Source of the DNA: DASYLJ01 sp964432595
Lineage (GTDB): Bacteria > Desulfobacterota > Binatia > DP-6
Assembly: GCA_964432595.1 (NCBI GenBank)
Contig: CAYSOF010000026.1
Coordinates: forward strand, 22,154 to 86,153
Length of the DNA stretch: 64,000 bases
Reading direction: 5' to 3'
Shown: one piece after another, positions 7,173-16,499 of the stretch
Numbering within the stretch: position 1 is the stretch's first letter
Layout of the letters: each line of letters starts with the position of its first letter
Program-made: the position numbers and the translations under genes
Notes under the pieces: model-generated
What the model was told of the DNA's origin: nothing
Database searches by the model: none
The model's input: only the letters and a program-made list of their open reading frames with translations

Positions 7173-10100
7173 TCAGTACAACGAAGAGCCCCCACCCAAC
7201 GCCGCCGGGCGACGCAGCCCGAGGCTTTGGAGCGGCGCGAGGCCGACGTAGTTGCCGCTGTTCGCGCGGCCGAAGGTGCCGAGGCCGAGCAACGTCAGCT
7301 GCAGGCGGAAGATGCGCTCGTCGGGGTTCGTGCGGTCGGAGACGCCGAAGTCGACCGCCCAGCAGTTGCAGCGCGAGATGAGACGCAGCAGGTAGCTGCG
7401 TTCGAGGAACCCGGGGCCGACCGCCTCCGCGATGCCGTCGTCGTTGACCACGATGCCGCCGTCGAGGTCGTAGCGCGAGACGAACGTGAAGCCGACGTAG
7501 TCGCCGAGCCGCAGATAGACGGACCCGCTGATGTCCTCGGTCCCGAGGTTCACGAAGCCAGCGCCCGCCGGCAGCCCGGGGACGTTGTTCACGTTGTCCT
7601 TGACGAAGTTGTAGGCGACGCCGATCGTCGTCGGCCCCTGGAACGTGTTGCCCGGCGGCGGCGTCCACCACGGCTCGCGCAGCACCACGCCGACCGCCTG
7701 GCCGACGACGTCGCTGCGCTCGAAGCTCCACGTCGCGTTGTACGAGACGCCGAGAAAGTCGGCGGGCGTCACGCGCAGGCCGAGATCGACGTCGGTCATG
7801 TGGCTGTCGTCGACGAGACGCCGCGAGATGTCGTAGCCGTGCAGGACGCTCGCTCGCACGAGCTCGCGCGTCGGCTGCGGCGGCGGCGTCGCGGCCACCG
7901 CTTCCGGCGGGCCGACGAAGTCGTCCTCCTGCTCGACCAACTCGACCTCGGCGTCCGGATCGGGCGCCACCGGCCCGCGGCCGAGGAGCCGCGTGGTGAT
8001 CCCGTAGGAGACGAAGTTGCGACGGTTGATCGCGTCGAGCTCGTCGAAGAGATAGCCGCGGCTCAGGAAGGCGCGACATTCGCGCCCCGCCGGGTCGTTC
8101 GGGTTGCGCCGGCACTCCTGGCGCGTGAAGCGGTTCTGATCGACCTGCGGGACGAACAGATACTGGAGCTCGGGCTCGACGGAATGGCGCAGCTTCTCGA
8201 GGCCCAGGTGCTTGAAGTCGAACACGCGCGCGAACTCCGTCCCGAGCCGACCGTGCACCTCGGCGAGCTCGCGCGTGTGCGTGGTGTCGAGATCGGGCGG
8301 CGCGAACCGCTCGACGTCACGCGCCGGGACGAAGCGCGACGGCAGCTGCTTCGACGGAAACGGCACGAGCAAGCCGACCTGCTCGTTCTCGTCGAGATGA
8401 TAGGCCGTTTCGCGCACGCGCCCGCGCAGCGACCCGAACATCCAGTTGTTCAGGCGGAACGGCACGAACAGCTCCGGAGCGAGGTCGCCGCGCAAGCCGT
8501 CGAAGCCGTTCTCGCGCTGGAAGTCGACGGCCTCCGCCGCCACCCGCCCGACGACGTGCCCGTCCAGGAAGGGCATCGAATGCTCGGCGCGCACCTGCGG
8601 GAGCCGCTGCGGGACCAGCTCCTGCGGATCGATCAGATCCTGGTAGTAGGTGGCGTCGGCCTGCGCCAACCCGCCCGTCCACGTCTTGATGACCCCGGTG
8701 CGCGAGCGCGTGACGCGGGTGCTGCGCACCGCCAGGTCGCCCTCGACCGTGTTGCTGAAATTGTTGATCTCGCGCAGGAACAGGTCGTCGCTGACGGCGA
8801 ACACGTCGAAGTAGAACTGGCTGCCGAAGTAGAACGGCTGCACGTGGCGGCCGATCACCGCGAAGCGGTTCTCCGGCGTGTCGATCGGGCCGCCCGTCGG
8901 CGAGAAGACGCCTTCGGTCGTCCCGCGGATCGCCTCGTTGTAGTACGCGACCGTGAAGTTGCCGCGCGCCTCGCGCGACAGCATGTAGCGATACTCGCCG
9001 ACGAAGCCGAGGCGCTGCTTGGTCTCCACGTCCAGCGCGATCGTCGCGTCGCTGCTCTTGTCGATCGCCCAGAAGAACGGTTGCTCGTACTGGAACCCGC
9101 GGCGGTTCGAGTAGCTGACGCGCGGCATGAGGAAGCCGGTCTGGCGCTGGGTGTTGGCGGGGAACGGCAGAACGGGCAGCCAGAAGATCGGCGTGTCGGC
9201 GACACGGAACGTCGCGCCGCGGGCGATGCCGAGCCCGCCGAGCTTCACGTCCGTCTCGCGCGAGCCGATGCTCCACGACGGCTTCTCGATTCCGCCGCAA
9301 CGGCACGTCGTGAAGACGCCGCCGTCGACCTTGTAGGTCGGTCCGCCCTGCTTGGTCAGCTTCTCCGCCTTCAGCGAGTAGCTGCTCGCCTGCATGTCGG
9401 CGCCGGCGTCATCGACCCAGCCGGTCTCGTCCTCGAGGTTCAGCTGTCCCTTGTCGCCGGTGACGGTGGCGTCGGGGTCGACGATGACGACGTTGCCGCG
9501 CGCCTCGGCGAGCTGCGTCGTGCGGCTGTACTCGACCTCGTCGGCACGCAGCGTGACGCCGCCGCGCGTGAGCGTGACGTCGCCGCGCGCGGTGAGAACG
9601 TCGGTCTGCTGATCGTACGTGAGGCTCTCCGCGTCGACAGACACTTCGCCGCTGTCCGGTCCGCCCTTCGCCTGCGCGGGCGGACGCGCCGGGCGGCGCC
9701 CCGGTCGCGTGGGCGTCGTCGCCGCCGGGGTCGCGACCTTGCGCGGCCGCAGCGCGATACCGACCTCGCCCAGGCTCGAGGGGCGCGACACCGTGTAGCT
9801 GACCGGCTGCCGCACGAAGACGACGACCGTCGTCCCGCCCGCCTCCGGGAACAAGCGTACGGTCGTCACGAGCGCGTCCGAGACGTCGATCGCGGCGGGC
9901 CGCGCGACGGTGAAGCCCTCGAGGAAGATCGTGATCTCGTCGGCGAACGTGTCGCCGATGCTGATCGGTCCCTGGCGTGAGGCCTGCGGGCGCGCGCCGT
10001 CCGTACGGTCGTCGACGTCGGTGCCGGGGCGCGTTCGCACCGTGACGGTGGTCGTGGGGGCGGGACCGGGCGTCGAGAGCACCCGCACTTCCGCCGGCAT

Positions 10101-10199
10101 CACCTCGGCGCGGGCGAGCGGTGCCAGCACGGGGGCGAGCGAGCACCACAGGGCGAGCGCCACGCCGCCGCCCCATCCCGCCCGCCGCCAGGCCCTCAT
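7173..10199 (-). CDS. lptD: LPS-assembly outer-membrane protein LptD with N-terminal AMIN-like domain
   Basis: Outer-membrane beta-barrel that, with LptE, inserts lipopolysaccharide into the outer leaflet. It has 1008 residues against about 780 in E. coli. A signal peptide covers residues 1-31 (cut near LARA-E). Residues about 78-152 (start GPISIGDTFADEITIFLEG) look like an AMIN-type beta domain, followed by a Pro/Arg-rich linker. An OstA/LptA-like jellyroll spans about 184-290 (SLTYDQQTDVLTARGDV) and the LptD barrel runs from about 330 to the end. Cysteine pairs at 299/301 and 944/946 could form the inter-domain disulfides typical of LptD. It overlaps the folC stop as ATGA. The extra N-terminal domain is unusual. 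Confidence 0.9.
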   Translation of the reverse strand: MRAWRRAGWGGGVALALWCSLAPVLAPLARAEVMPAEVRVLSTPGPAPTTTVTVRTRPGTDVDDRTDGARPQASRQGPISIGDTFADEITIFLEGFTVARPAAIDVSDALVTTVRLFPEAGGTTVVVFVRQPVSYTVSRPSSLGEVGIALRPRKVATPAATTPTRPGRRPARPPAQAKGGPDSGEVSVDAESLTYDQQTDVLTARGDVTLTRGGVTLRADEVEYSRTTQLAEARGNVVIVDPDATVTGDKGQLNLEDETGWVDDAGADMQASSYSLKAEKLTKQGGPTYKVDGGVFTTCRCGGIEKPSWSIGSRETDVKLGGLGIARGATFRVADTPIFWLPVLPFPANTQRQTGFLMPRVSYSNRRGFQYEQPFFWAIDKSSDATIALDVETKQRLGFVGEYRYMLSREARGNFTVAYYNEAIRGTTEGVFSPTGGPIDTPENRFAVIGRHVQPFYFGSQFYFDVFAVSDDLFLREINNFSNTVEGDLAVRSTRVTRSRTGVIKTWTGGLAQADATYYQDLIDPQELVPQRLPQVRAEHSMPFLDGHVVGRVAAEAVDFQRENGFDGLRGDLAPELFVPFRLNNWMFGSLRGRVRETAYHLDENEQVGLLVPFPSKQLPSRFVPARDVERFAPPDLDTTHTRELAEVHGRLGTEFARVFDFKHLGLEKLRHSVEPELQYLFVPQVDQNRFTRQECRRNPNDPAGRECRAFLSRGYLFDELDAINRRNFVSYGITTRLLGRGPVAPDPDAEVELVEQEDDFVGPPEAVAATPPPQPTRELVRASVLHGYDISRRLVDDSHMTDVDLGLRVTPADFLGVSYNATWSFERSDVVGQAVGVVLREPWWTPPPGNTFQGPTTIGVAYNFVKDNVNNVPGLPAGAGFVNLGTEDISGSVYLRLGDYVGFTFVSRYDLDGGIVVNDDGIAEAVGPGFLERSYLLRLISRCNCWAVDFGVSDRTNPDERIFRLQLTLLGLGTFGRANSGNYVGLAPLQSLGLRRPAALGGGSSLY

Positions 10200-11509
10200 G
10201 GGGGCGCATCACTAGCACCGGTATCCCAGGCTTGCCAGGGCTCGAACAGCCGCGCGTCGGCGCCGCCGAGCACCGAGTACGCCTCGCCGACGAGGAACAG
10301 CGATCCGGTGACGACCACGACGCCGTCGTCGCCAGCCGCGGCGATCCCGGCGGCGATCGCGGCGCGCGGATCGGCCACGGCGCGCGCCCGCAAGCGCCCG
10401 CCGAGCGCGCCGGCGACCGTCGACGGATCGAGACCGCGACGTCCCACCTGGGTGACGATCGCCTCGCTCGCGCACGGGACGAGACGCTCCAGCATCGCGC
10501 GCCACGCCTTGTCGGCCATGACGGCGAAGACGAGCACCATGCGCCGTCCACGCAGCACCGCCGGCAGCTCGGCGACCAGGGCGTCGACACCCGCGGGATT
10601 GTGCGCCCCGTCGAGCAGCACCGGCGGATGCGGCCCTTCGACCAGCGCGAGCCGTCCCGGCCAATGCGCCGTCGCGAGCCCGGTACGCACCGCCGCCGCG
10701 TCGCACGGCAGCTCGTCGCTCGCGGCCGCGAGGAGCGTCAGGGCCACCTCGGCGTTCGCGTGCTGGAACGCGCCCGGCAACGGGACGTGCAGCGCGTCCC
10801 AGTAGACGTCGGGCCCGCGGAACGACGCGCCGTCCAGCACGGTGTCGCGTCCGGCCCACAGCAGCGGCGCGCCGAGCGCGGCGGCGCGCGACGTCACTGC
10901 GGGCGCGGCCTCGGCCGGGAGCCGGCCGATCGCCGCGGGCACGCCCGGCTTCAGGATGCCCGCCTTCTCGGCCGCGATCGACGCGAGATCGTGCCCGAGC
11001 CATTCCTCGTGATCGTAGGCGATCGACGTGATCGCGGTCGCGACGGGCGCGACGACGTTCGTCGCGTCGAGCCGTCCGCCGAGCCCGACCTCGACGACCG
11101 CCACCTCGACCCCGATGCGCGCGAACCACTCGAAGCCGAGGACGGTGCAGAACTCGAAATGCGTCAGCGTCCGCCCTGCCCGCTCCAGCGCGGCTCGCAA
11201 GTCCTCGACCATCGTGACGACCGTGTCGCGCGGAATGGTCCGTCCGCCGGCGCGGATGCGCTCGGTGAAGTCCACGAGATGCGGCGACGTGTAGAGGCCG
11301 GTCCGCCGTCCCGACGCGCGCAGGATCGACTCGACCATCGCCGACGTCGAGCCCTTCCCGTTCGTGCCCGCGACGTGGACGGTGGCGAACGCGTCTTCGG
11401 GATGGCCGCGCAGCGCGAGCGCGTCGCGCATGCGCTCGAGCTTCAGGTCCCAGCCGGCTGCCGCCTCGAGGCGGAGCAGCCACTCGAGCGTCGCCTCGTA
11501 CGACGACAC
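10196..11509 (-). CDS. folC: Bifunctional folylpolyglutamate synthase/dihydrofolate synthase
   Basis: Cytoplasmic Mur-ligase-family enzyme that adds glutamate to dihydropteroate and to folates. It has 437 residues from the GTG at 11509. That start gives the family N-terminus MSSYEATLEWL and lies 7 bases after the trpA stop, with GAGG overlapping that stop as ribosome-binding site. The ATP loop GTNGKGST is at 48-55. The Mur-ligase motifs DHEEWLG and LLDGAHNPAG are present. trpA-accD-folC is a common bacterial order; accD is missing here. A longer upstream frame exists but would run inside trpA. Confidence 0.93.
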   Translation of the reverse strand: MSSYEATLEWLLRLEAAAGWDLKLERMRDALALRGHPEDAFATVHVAGTNGKGSTSAMVESILRASGRRTGLYTSPHLVDFTERIRAGGRTIPRDTVVTMVEDLRAALERAGRTLTHFEFCTVLGFEWFARIGVEVAVVEVGLGGRLDATNVVAPVATAITSIAYDHEEWLGHDLASIAAEKAGILKPGVPAAIGRLPAEAAPAVTSRAAALGAPLLWAGRDTVLDGASFRGPDVYWDALHVPLPGAFQHANAEVALTLLAAASDELPCDAAAVRTGLATAHWPGRLALVEGPHPPVLLDGAHNPAGVDALVAELPAVLRGRRMVLVFAVMADKAWRAMLERLVPCASEAIVTQVGRRGLDPSTVAGALGGRLRARAVADPRAAIAAGIAAAGDDGVVVVTGSLFLVGEAYSVLGGADARLFEPWQAWDTGASDAPP

Positions 11510-11516
11510 GACGTCC

Positions 11517-12320
11517 TCAACGCCCGGCGGCGCGCATCGCGGCGGCCAGCCGCCCGACGAAGTCGGCGACGCGCGTCTCCATCGCGTCGCGCGGCGTCTC
11601 CTCGATGATGCGCGCGATCGCGCTGCCGACGACGACCGCGTCGGCGAACCCGGCCACCCATGCCGCCTGCTCGGGGCTCTGTACGCCGAAACCGACACCG
11701 ATGGGCAGCGCGGTCACGGAGCGGATCGCCGCGACCAGCCCCGGCAGCTCGGGCGGCAGCTCGCTCCGGGCACCGGTCACGCCGAGCACGGAGACGAAGT
11801 ACAGGAAGCCGGTGGCCGCGGCGGCGATCCGCTTGGCGCGCGGCAGCGGCGTCGTCGGCGCCAGCATCGCGATCAGGTCGAGGTCCGCTGCCCGCGCGGC
11901 CGCGTGCAGGTCGTGCGCCTCTTCCGGCGGGAGATCGACGCAGAGGAAGCCGTCGATGCCCGCCGCCGCCGCGTCGCGCGCGATGCGCTCGACGCCGTAC
12001 CGGAACAGCGGGTTGTAGTAGCCGAACAAGACGATGGGCGTGTCGATCTCGCGCCGCATCTCCGCGACCAGCTCGAGGACGCGCACGAGCGTCGTCCCGC
12101 TCGCGAGCGCCCGCGCCGCCGAGCGCTGCAGCACCGGCCCGTCGGCCATCGGATCGGAGAACGGCACGCCGAGCTCGATCAGGTCGGCGCCCGAGGCCGC
12201 GAAGCCGCGCAGGAACTGGCGGGTGGCGTCCAGATCGGGGTCGCCGGCGGTCAGGTAGGGAACGAGCGCGGCCTGACCGCGCTGGCGGCAGGCGGCGAGC
12301 ACTGCGGCGATGCGGCTCAC
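11517..12320 (-). CDS. trpA: Tryptophan synthase alpha chain
   Basis: Cleaves indole-3-glycerol phosphate to indole and glyceraldehyde 3-phosphate; indole is channelled to TrpB. It is a 267-residue TIM barrel with catalytic Glu49 (in DLIELGVPFSDP) and Asp60, matching E. coli numbering. The phosphate-binding loop GVGFGV is near the C-terminus. The start is GTG, overlapping the trpB stop as GTGA, so translation is probably coupled. Confidence 0.96.
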   Translation of the reverse strand: MSRIAAVLAACRQRGQAALVPYLTAGDPDLDATRQFLRGFAASGADLIELGVPFSDPMADGPVLQRSAARALASGTTLVRVLELVAEMRREIDTPIVLFGYYNPLFRYGVERIARDAAAAGIDGFLCVDLPPEEAHDLHAAARAADLDLIAMLAPTTPLPRAKRIAAAATGFLYFVSVLGVTGARSELPPELPGLVAAIRSVTALPIGVGFGVQSPEQAAWVAGFADAVVVGSAIARIIEETPRDAMETRVADFVGRLAAAMRAAGR

Positions 12321-13540
12321 GTCAGCGGTACTCCCAGGTGCGTCGCGACGGTGTTCATGTCCTTGTCGCCACGGCCGGACAGGTTCACCACCAGGATGCG
12401 CTTCGGATCGAGGCGCGGCGCCACGCGGATCGCGTGCGCGACCGCGTGGGAGCTCTCGAGCGCGGGGATGATGCCCTCGGTGGACGTCAGGAGCCGGAGC
12501 GCCTCGACCGCCTCGTCGTCCGTCACGGTGACGTAGGTCGCGCGGCCGCTATCACGCAGATACGCGTGCTCCGGACCGACGCCGGGGTAGTCGAGCCCCG
12601 CCGAGATCGAGTGCGCGTTGCGGATCTGTCCCATCTCGTCCTGCAGCAGGTACGTCTTGTTGCCGTGCAGCACGCCCACCTGCCCCGCCGTGAGCGACGC
12701 CGAGTGCTGGCCGGTGTCGAGCCCGTAGCCCGCGGCCTCGACGCCGACGAGCTCGACCTTCGGGTCGTTGCGGAACGCATGGAAGATGCCGATGGCGTTG
12801 CTGCCGCCGCCGACGCACGCGATCACCTGATCCGGTAGCCGGCCGACGGCCTGCTTGATCTGACGTCGCGCCTCCGCGCCGATGACCGCCTGAAAGTCGC
12901 GCACCATCAGCGGATACGGGTGCGGGCCCGCCACCGTGCCGATCACGTAGAAGGTGTCGCGCACGGTCGCGATCCAATCGCGGAGCGCGTCGTTCATCGC
13001 GTCCTTGAGCGTCTTCGAGCCGGCCTCGACGACGCGCACCTCGGCGCCGAGAAGCTTCATGCGGAACACGTTGAGGCTCTGTCGCCGCACGTCCTCCGCG
13101 CCCATGAAGACCTCGCAGCGCATCCCGAAGAGCGCGGCGACCGTCGCCGTCGCGACGCCGTGCTGACCGGCGCCCGTCTCGGCGATCAGCCGCGTCTTCT
13201 TGAGCCGCTGCGCGACCAGCGCCTGGCCGAGCGTGTTGTTGATCTTGTGCGCGCCCGTGTGCAGCAGATCCTCGCGCTTCAGGAAGATGCGCGCGCCGCC
13301 GAGACGCTGCGACAGACGACGCGCGAAGTACAGCCGCGTCGGCCGTCCCGCGTACTCGCCGAGCCACCGCGCGAAGTCGCGCTTGAAACGGGCTTCGCGA
13401 CGCAGCTTTCCGTACGCCTGCTCGAGCTCGAGCAGCGCCGGCATCAGCGTCTCGGCGACGTATCGCCCGCCGTAGACCCCGAAATGACCGTCGCGGTCAG
13501 GCAGCTTTGGCGCGACGGATGAACGCTTCGATCTTGTCAT
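12317..13540 (-). CDS. trpB: Tryptophan synthase beta chain
   Basis: PLP enzyme that condenses indole with serine. It has 407 residues. The PLP lysine is Lys99 in HTGAHKINN, the catalytic Glu follows in AETGAGQHG, and the phosphate-cup motif GGGSNAIG is present. The N-terminal GHFGVYGGRYVAETL is typical of TrpB1. The best start is the ATG at 13540, which overlaps the end of trpF by 44 bp. No usable ATG, GTG or TTG lies between it and the conserved N-terminus. Confidence 0.95.
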   Translation of the reverse strand: MTRSKRSSVAPKLPDRDGHFGVYGGRYVAETLMPALLELEQAYGKLRREARFKRDFARWLGEYAGRPTRLYFARRLSQRLGGARIFLKREDLLHTGAHKINNTLGQALVAQRLKKTRLIAETGAGQHGVATATVAALFGMRCEVFMGAEDVRRQSLNVFRMKLLGAEVRVVEAGSKTLKDAMNDALRDWIATVRDTFYVIGTVAGPHPYPLMVRDFQAVIGAEARRQIKQAVGRLPDQVIACVGGGSNAIGIFHAFRNDPKVELVGVEAAGYGLDTGQHSASLTAGQVGVLHGNKTYLLQDEMGQIRNAHSISAGLDYPGVGPEHAYLRDSGRATYVTVTDDEAVEALRLLTSTEGIIPALESSHAVAHAIRVAPRLDPKRILVVNLSGRGDKDMNTVATHLGVPLT

Positions 13541-14102
13541 GGTCCTTGATCCCCGGCTCCCGCTCGACGCCCGAGGCGACGTCGACGGCAAACGGCCGTA
13601 GCGCGCGCACCACGTCGGCGACGCGCTCGGGCACGAGCCCGCCGGCCACGAACAGCCGATCGGCCGGCAGGCCGCGCGCGGCCGCCGGGTCGAGCGCGAC
13701 GCCCGTGCCTCCGGGCACGCCGGCGACCCACGCGTCGAGCAGGAGGTAGTCGGTGTGATAGCGCGCGGCGAGCGCCGGCAGGTCTTCGCCCGGCCGCGCA
13801 CGCAGCGCCTTCAGGACGGGACGATCCCATCCCGCGCAGTAGTCCGGCGACTCGTCGCCGTGGAACTGGAGCGCCGCGAGCCCGAACCGCGCGGCGAGCG
13901 CTTCGACCTCGGCGCGCGGCCGATCGACGAAGACGCCGACCAGCGGCACGCCCGGCACGGCGGCGGCGATGGCCTCGGCCTGCTCGACCCCGACGAAGCG
14001 CGGGCTCGGCGGGTGGAAGTTCAGGCCGAGGAAGTCGGCGCCCGCGTCGGCCGCGGCGCGCGCGTCCTCGACGCGGCACACGCCGCAGATCTTCACCTTC
14101 AC
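13497..14102 (-). CDS. trpF: Phosphoribosylanthranilate isomerase
   Basis: Amadori rearrangement of phosphoribosylanthranilate, third step of tryptophan synthesis. It is a 201-residue barrel with general base Cys7 in KICGVCR, general acid Asp in LLLDAW, and the C-terminal phosphate loop AVDVASGVE. The GTG at 14102 overlaps the trpC stop as GTGA. Another GTG two codons upstream (14108) is possible. The 3' end overlaps trpB by 44 bp. Confidence 0.94.
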   Translation of the reverse strand: MKVKICGVCRVEDARAAADAGADFLGLNFHPPSPRFVGVEQAEAIAAAVPGVPLVGVFVDRPRAEVEALAARFGLAALQFHGDESPDYCAGWDRPVLKALRARPGEDLPALAARYHTDYLLLDAWVAGVPGGTGVALDPAAARGLPADRLFVAGGLVPERVADVVRALRPFAVDVASGVEREPGIKDHDKIEAFIRRAKAA

Positions 14103-14881
14103 CGACACGCCACCAGCTCCCGCAGCGCCGCGCCCGGGTCGGGCGCCTTCATGAACGCCTCGCCGACCAGGATCGCGCGCGCACCCGCCGCCGTCATGCG
14201 CGCGACGTCGGCCGGCGTGTGGATGCCGCTCTCCGCGACGAGGACGGTTCCGGGCGGGATCGCCTTCGCGAGGCGCTCGGTGGTCTCGAGCGTCGTCGTG
14301 AAGGTGCCGAGGTCGCGGTTGTTGACGCCGATGAGCGGCGCCTCCATGCCGACGGCCCACGCCAGCTCGCCGGCGTCGTGCACTTCGACGAGCACGTCGA
14401 GCCCATGCTCGTCGGCGGCCGCGATCAGCTCCGCGCGCAACGTCGCCGTCCCCGCCGCGGCGATCACGAGCACCGCATCGGCGCCCCAGGCCCGCGCCTC
14501 CGCCACCTGATACGGATCGACGAGGAAGTCCTTGCGGAGCAGCGGCAGGTCGACGGTGGCACGCACCGCCATCAGATGCTCCGGCGCGCCCTGGAAGTAG
14601 CGGCGATCCGTCAGCACCGACAGCGCCGTCGCGCCGGCGGCCGCGTAGCTGCGCGCGTGCGCCGGCGGGTCGAAGTCGGCGCGGATCACGCCGCGCGACG
14701 GCGAGGCCTTCTTGATCTCCGCGATGACGGCCGGCGGCGTCGCCGCCGCGAGCGCGGAGCGGAAGCCGCGACGTGGCGCGCTCCACGCCGGCGCATCGCG
14801 CAGCGCGCTCGGCGACACCGCGCGCCGCGACGCCGCGACCTCGTCGCGCTTGTGCGCGAGGATCTCGTCGAGCACGCTCAC
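14099..14881 (-). CDS. trpC: Indole-3-glycerol phosphate synthase
   Basis: Closes the indole ring to give indole-3-glycerol phosphate. It has 260 residues and is monofunctional, with TrpF encoded separately. The signature AEIKKASPSRG has Glu55 and Lys57, the second lysine is in LLRKDFLVD, and the phosphate-binding segments GVNNRDL and AESGI are present. The start is GTG, overlapping the trpD stop as GTGA. Confidence 0.95.
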   Translation of the reverse strand: MSVLDEILAHKRDEVAASRRAVSPSALRDAPAWSAPRRGFRSALAAATPPAVIAEIKKASPSRGVIRADFDPPAHARSYAAAGATALSVLTDRRYFQGAPEHLMAVRATVDLPLLRKDFLVDPYQVAEARAWGADAVLVIAAAGTATLRAELIAAADEHGLDVLVEVHDAGELAWAVGMEAPLIGVNNRDLGTFTTTLETTERLAKAIPPGTVLVAESGIHTPADVARMTAAGARAILVGEAFMKAPDPGAALRELVACR

Positions 14882-15906
14882 GACGCCGCCTGCTCCGCGC
14901 TCGTGTACGCGACGAGCCGCGCGAGCACGCCCGCGGCAGACCCGTCGTCGAGCGTCGACGCCGCGCGCGCCGCGCCGTCGCGCAGATCCTCCGCGGCCCC
15001 CGCGACGACCAGCGCGGCGCCCGCGTTCAGGCACACGACGTCGCGCGACGGTCCGCGCTCGCCCGCGAGCACCGCACGGACGCGGGCCACCGACGCCTCG
15101 AGGCCGTCGACACGGAGCGCGGCGAGCGGCGCCTCGGCCAGCCCTGCCTCGGCGGGCGTCACCGTGCGCACTCGCACCGCGCCGTTCGCCAGCTCGGCGA
15201 TCGTCGACGGTCCGGCGAGCCCGAGCTCGTCGAGACCGTCGGGCCCGTGCACCACCCACGCCCGCTCGCTGCCGAGCGCACCGAGGACGCGCGCCAGCGG
15301 CTCGAGCCGTCGCGCGTCGCCGACGCCGACCACCTGACGGCGCACGCCCGCGGGGTTCACGACCGGGCCGAGCAGATTGAAGAGCGTGCGCACGCCCAGC
15401 TCGCGACGGACGGGGCCCACGGCGCGCAGCACCGGATGGAAGGCCGGCGCGAACAGGAACGCGATGCCGACGTCGCGCAAGCACGCGGCCAGGCGCGACG
15501 GGGGCAGCTCGAGCCGCACGCCGAGCGCCTCCAGCACGTCGGCGCTGCCGACCGTGCCGGACATCGCCCGATTGCCGTGCTTCGCCACCGGAACCCCGGC
15601 GGCGGCGACGACCAGGGCCGCGGCCGTCGAGATGTTGAAGGTGCCCGCGCCGTCCCCGCCCGTGCCGCAGGTGTCGACCGCGTTGGGCGGCGCATCGGCG
15701 AGCGTCACCGCGTGCGCCCGGAGCACGCGCGCCACACCGGTCAGCTCCTCGACGGTCTCGCCCTTCAGGCGCAGCCCGACGAGCAGCGCGCCGATCTGCG
15801 CGGGGCTCGCCGCGCCCGCGAGCACCGTCTCGAAGACGGCGCGCGTCTCGGACTCGCTGAGATCGCCCCGGTCGACGAGCCGCGCGATGGCGGCCTGCGG
15901 CGTCAC
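14878..15906 (-). CDS. trpD: Anthranilate phosphoribosyltransferase
   Basis: Transfers phosphoribose from PRPP to anthranilate. It has 342 residues and is not fused to TrpG. The PRPP loop CGTGGDG is at 80-86, KHGNRAMSG is the anthranilate and phosphate-binding motif, and FNLLGPVVNP is conserved. The start is GTG, overlapping the trpG stop as GTGA. Confidence 0.95.
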   Translation of the reverse strand: MTPQAAIARLVDRGDLSESETRAVFETVLAGAASPAQIGALLVGLRLKGETVEELTGVARVLRAHAVTLADAPPNAVDTCGTGGDGAGTFNISTAAALVVAAAGVPVAKHGNRAMSGTVGSADVLEALGVRLELPPSRLAACLRDVGIAFLFAPAFHPVLRAVGPVRRELGVRTLFNLLGPVVNPAGVRRQVVGVGDARRLEPLARVLGALGSERAWVVHGPDGLDELGLAGPSTIAELANGAVRVRTVTPAEAGLAEAPLAALRVDGLEASVARVRAVLAGERGPSRDVVCLNAGAALVVAGAAEDLRDGAARAASTLDDGSAAGVLARLVAYTSAEQAAS

Positions 15907-16499
15907 GACGCGCCACCGCCGCGCGCGGCGAGCCGCGTCAGGAAGTTGCCGAGGAGGCGCTTCCCCTCGATCGTGAGGATCGACTCCGGGTGGAACTGCA
16001 CGCCCTCGACGAACATGTCGGTGTGGCGCACGCCCATGATCTCGCCCTCGTCCGTCCATGCGGTTCGGACGAGGCACGACGGCAGCGTCGGCGGATCGAT
16101 GACCAGCGAGTGGTAGCGCGTCGCCGCGAACGGATCGGGCAGGCCGGCGAAGACGCCGCTGCCGTCGTGATGGATGGGCGAGGTCTTGCCGTGCATGATC
16201 CGCGCGGCGCGCACGATCGAGCCGCCGAACGCCGCGCCGATCGCCTGATGGCCGAGGCAGACGCCGAGGATCGGAATCTCGCCGGCGAAGCGCTTGATGA
16301 GCGGCACCGACACGCCCGCCTCGTTCGGCGTGCAGGGGCCCGGCGAGATCACGACGGCGTCGGGCTTCGCGGCGGCCACCTCGTCGAGGGTGATGGCGTC
16401 GTTGCGGTGCACGGCGACGTCCGCGCCCAGCTCGCCGAGGTACTGCACGAGGTTGAACGTGAACGAGTCGTAGTTGTCGATCATCAGGAGGCGCGGCAT
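15903..16499 (-). CDS. trpG: Anthranilate synthase glutamine amidotransferase component
   Basis: Supplies ammonia from glutamine to TrpE. It is a 198-residue class I amidotransferase with nucleophile Cys81 in GVCLGHQ and the His170 and Glu172 pair in QFHPES. The ATG at 16499 shares one base with the trpE stop (TGATG). Such proteins often also serve as PabA; no pabB is in the window. Confidence 0.94.
   Translation of the reverse strand: MPRLLMIDNYDSFTFNLVQYLGELGADVAVHRNDAITLDEVAAAKPDAVVISPGPCTPNEAGVSVPLIKRFAGEIPILGVCLGHQAIGAAFGGSIVRAARIMHGKTSPIHHDGSGVFAGLPDPFAATRYHSLVIDPPTLPSCLVRTAWTDEGEIMGVRHTDMFVEGVQFHPESILTIEGKRLLGNFLTRLAARGGGAS

Noticed and set aside
6584..7195. Minus-strand frames across the lptD-rfbB gap
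   Set aside because: The translation is low-complexity Arg/Pro/Gly sequence produced by the inverted repeats, with no domain or ribosome-binding site.
10196..11698. A 500-residue FolC starting at 11698
   Set aside because: The first about 60 residues are Arg/Ser-rich and lie inside trpA. The GTG at 11509 has a ribosome-binding site and gives the family N-terminus.
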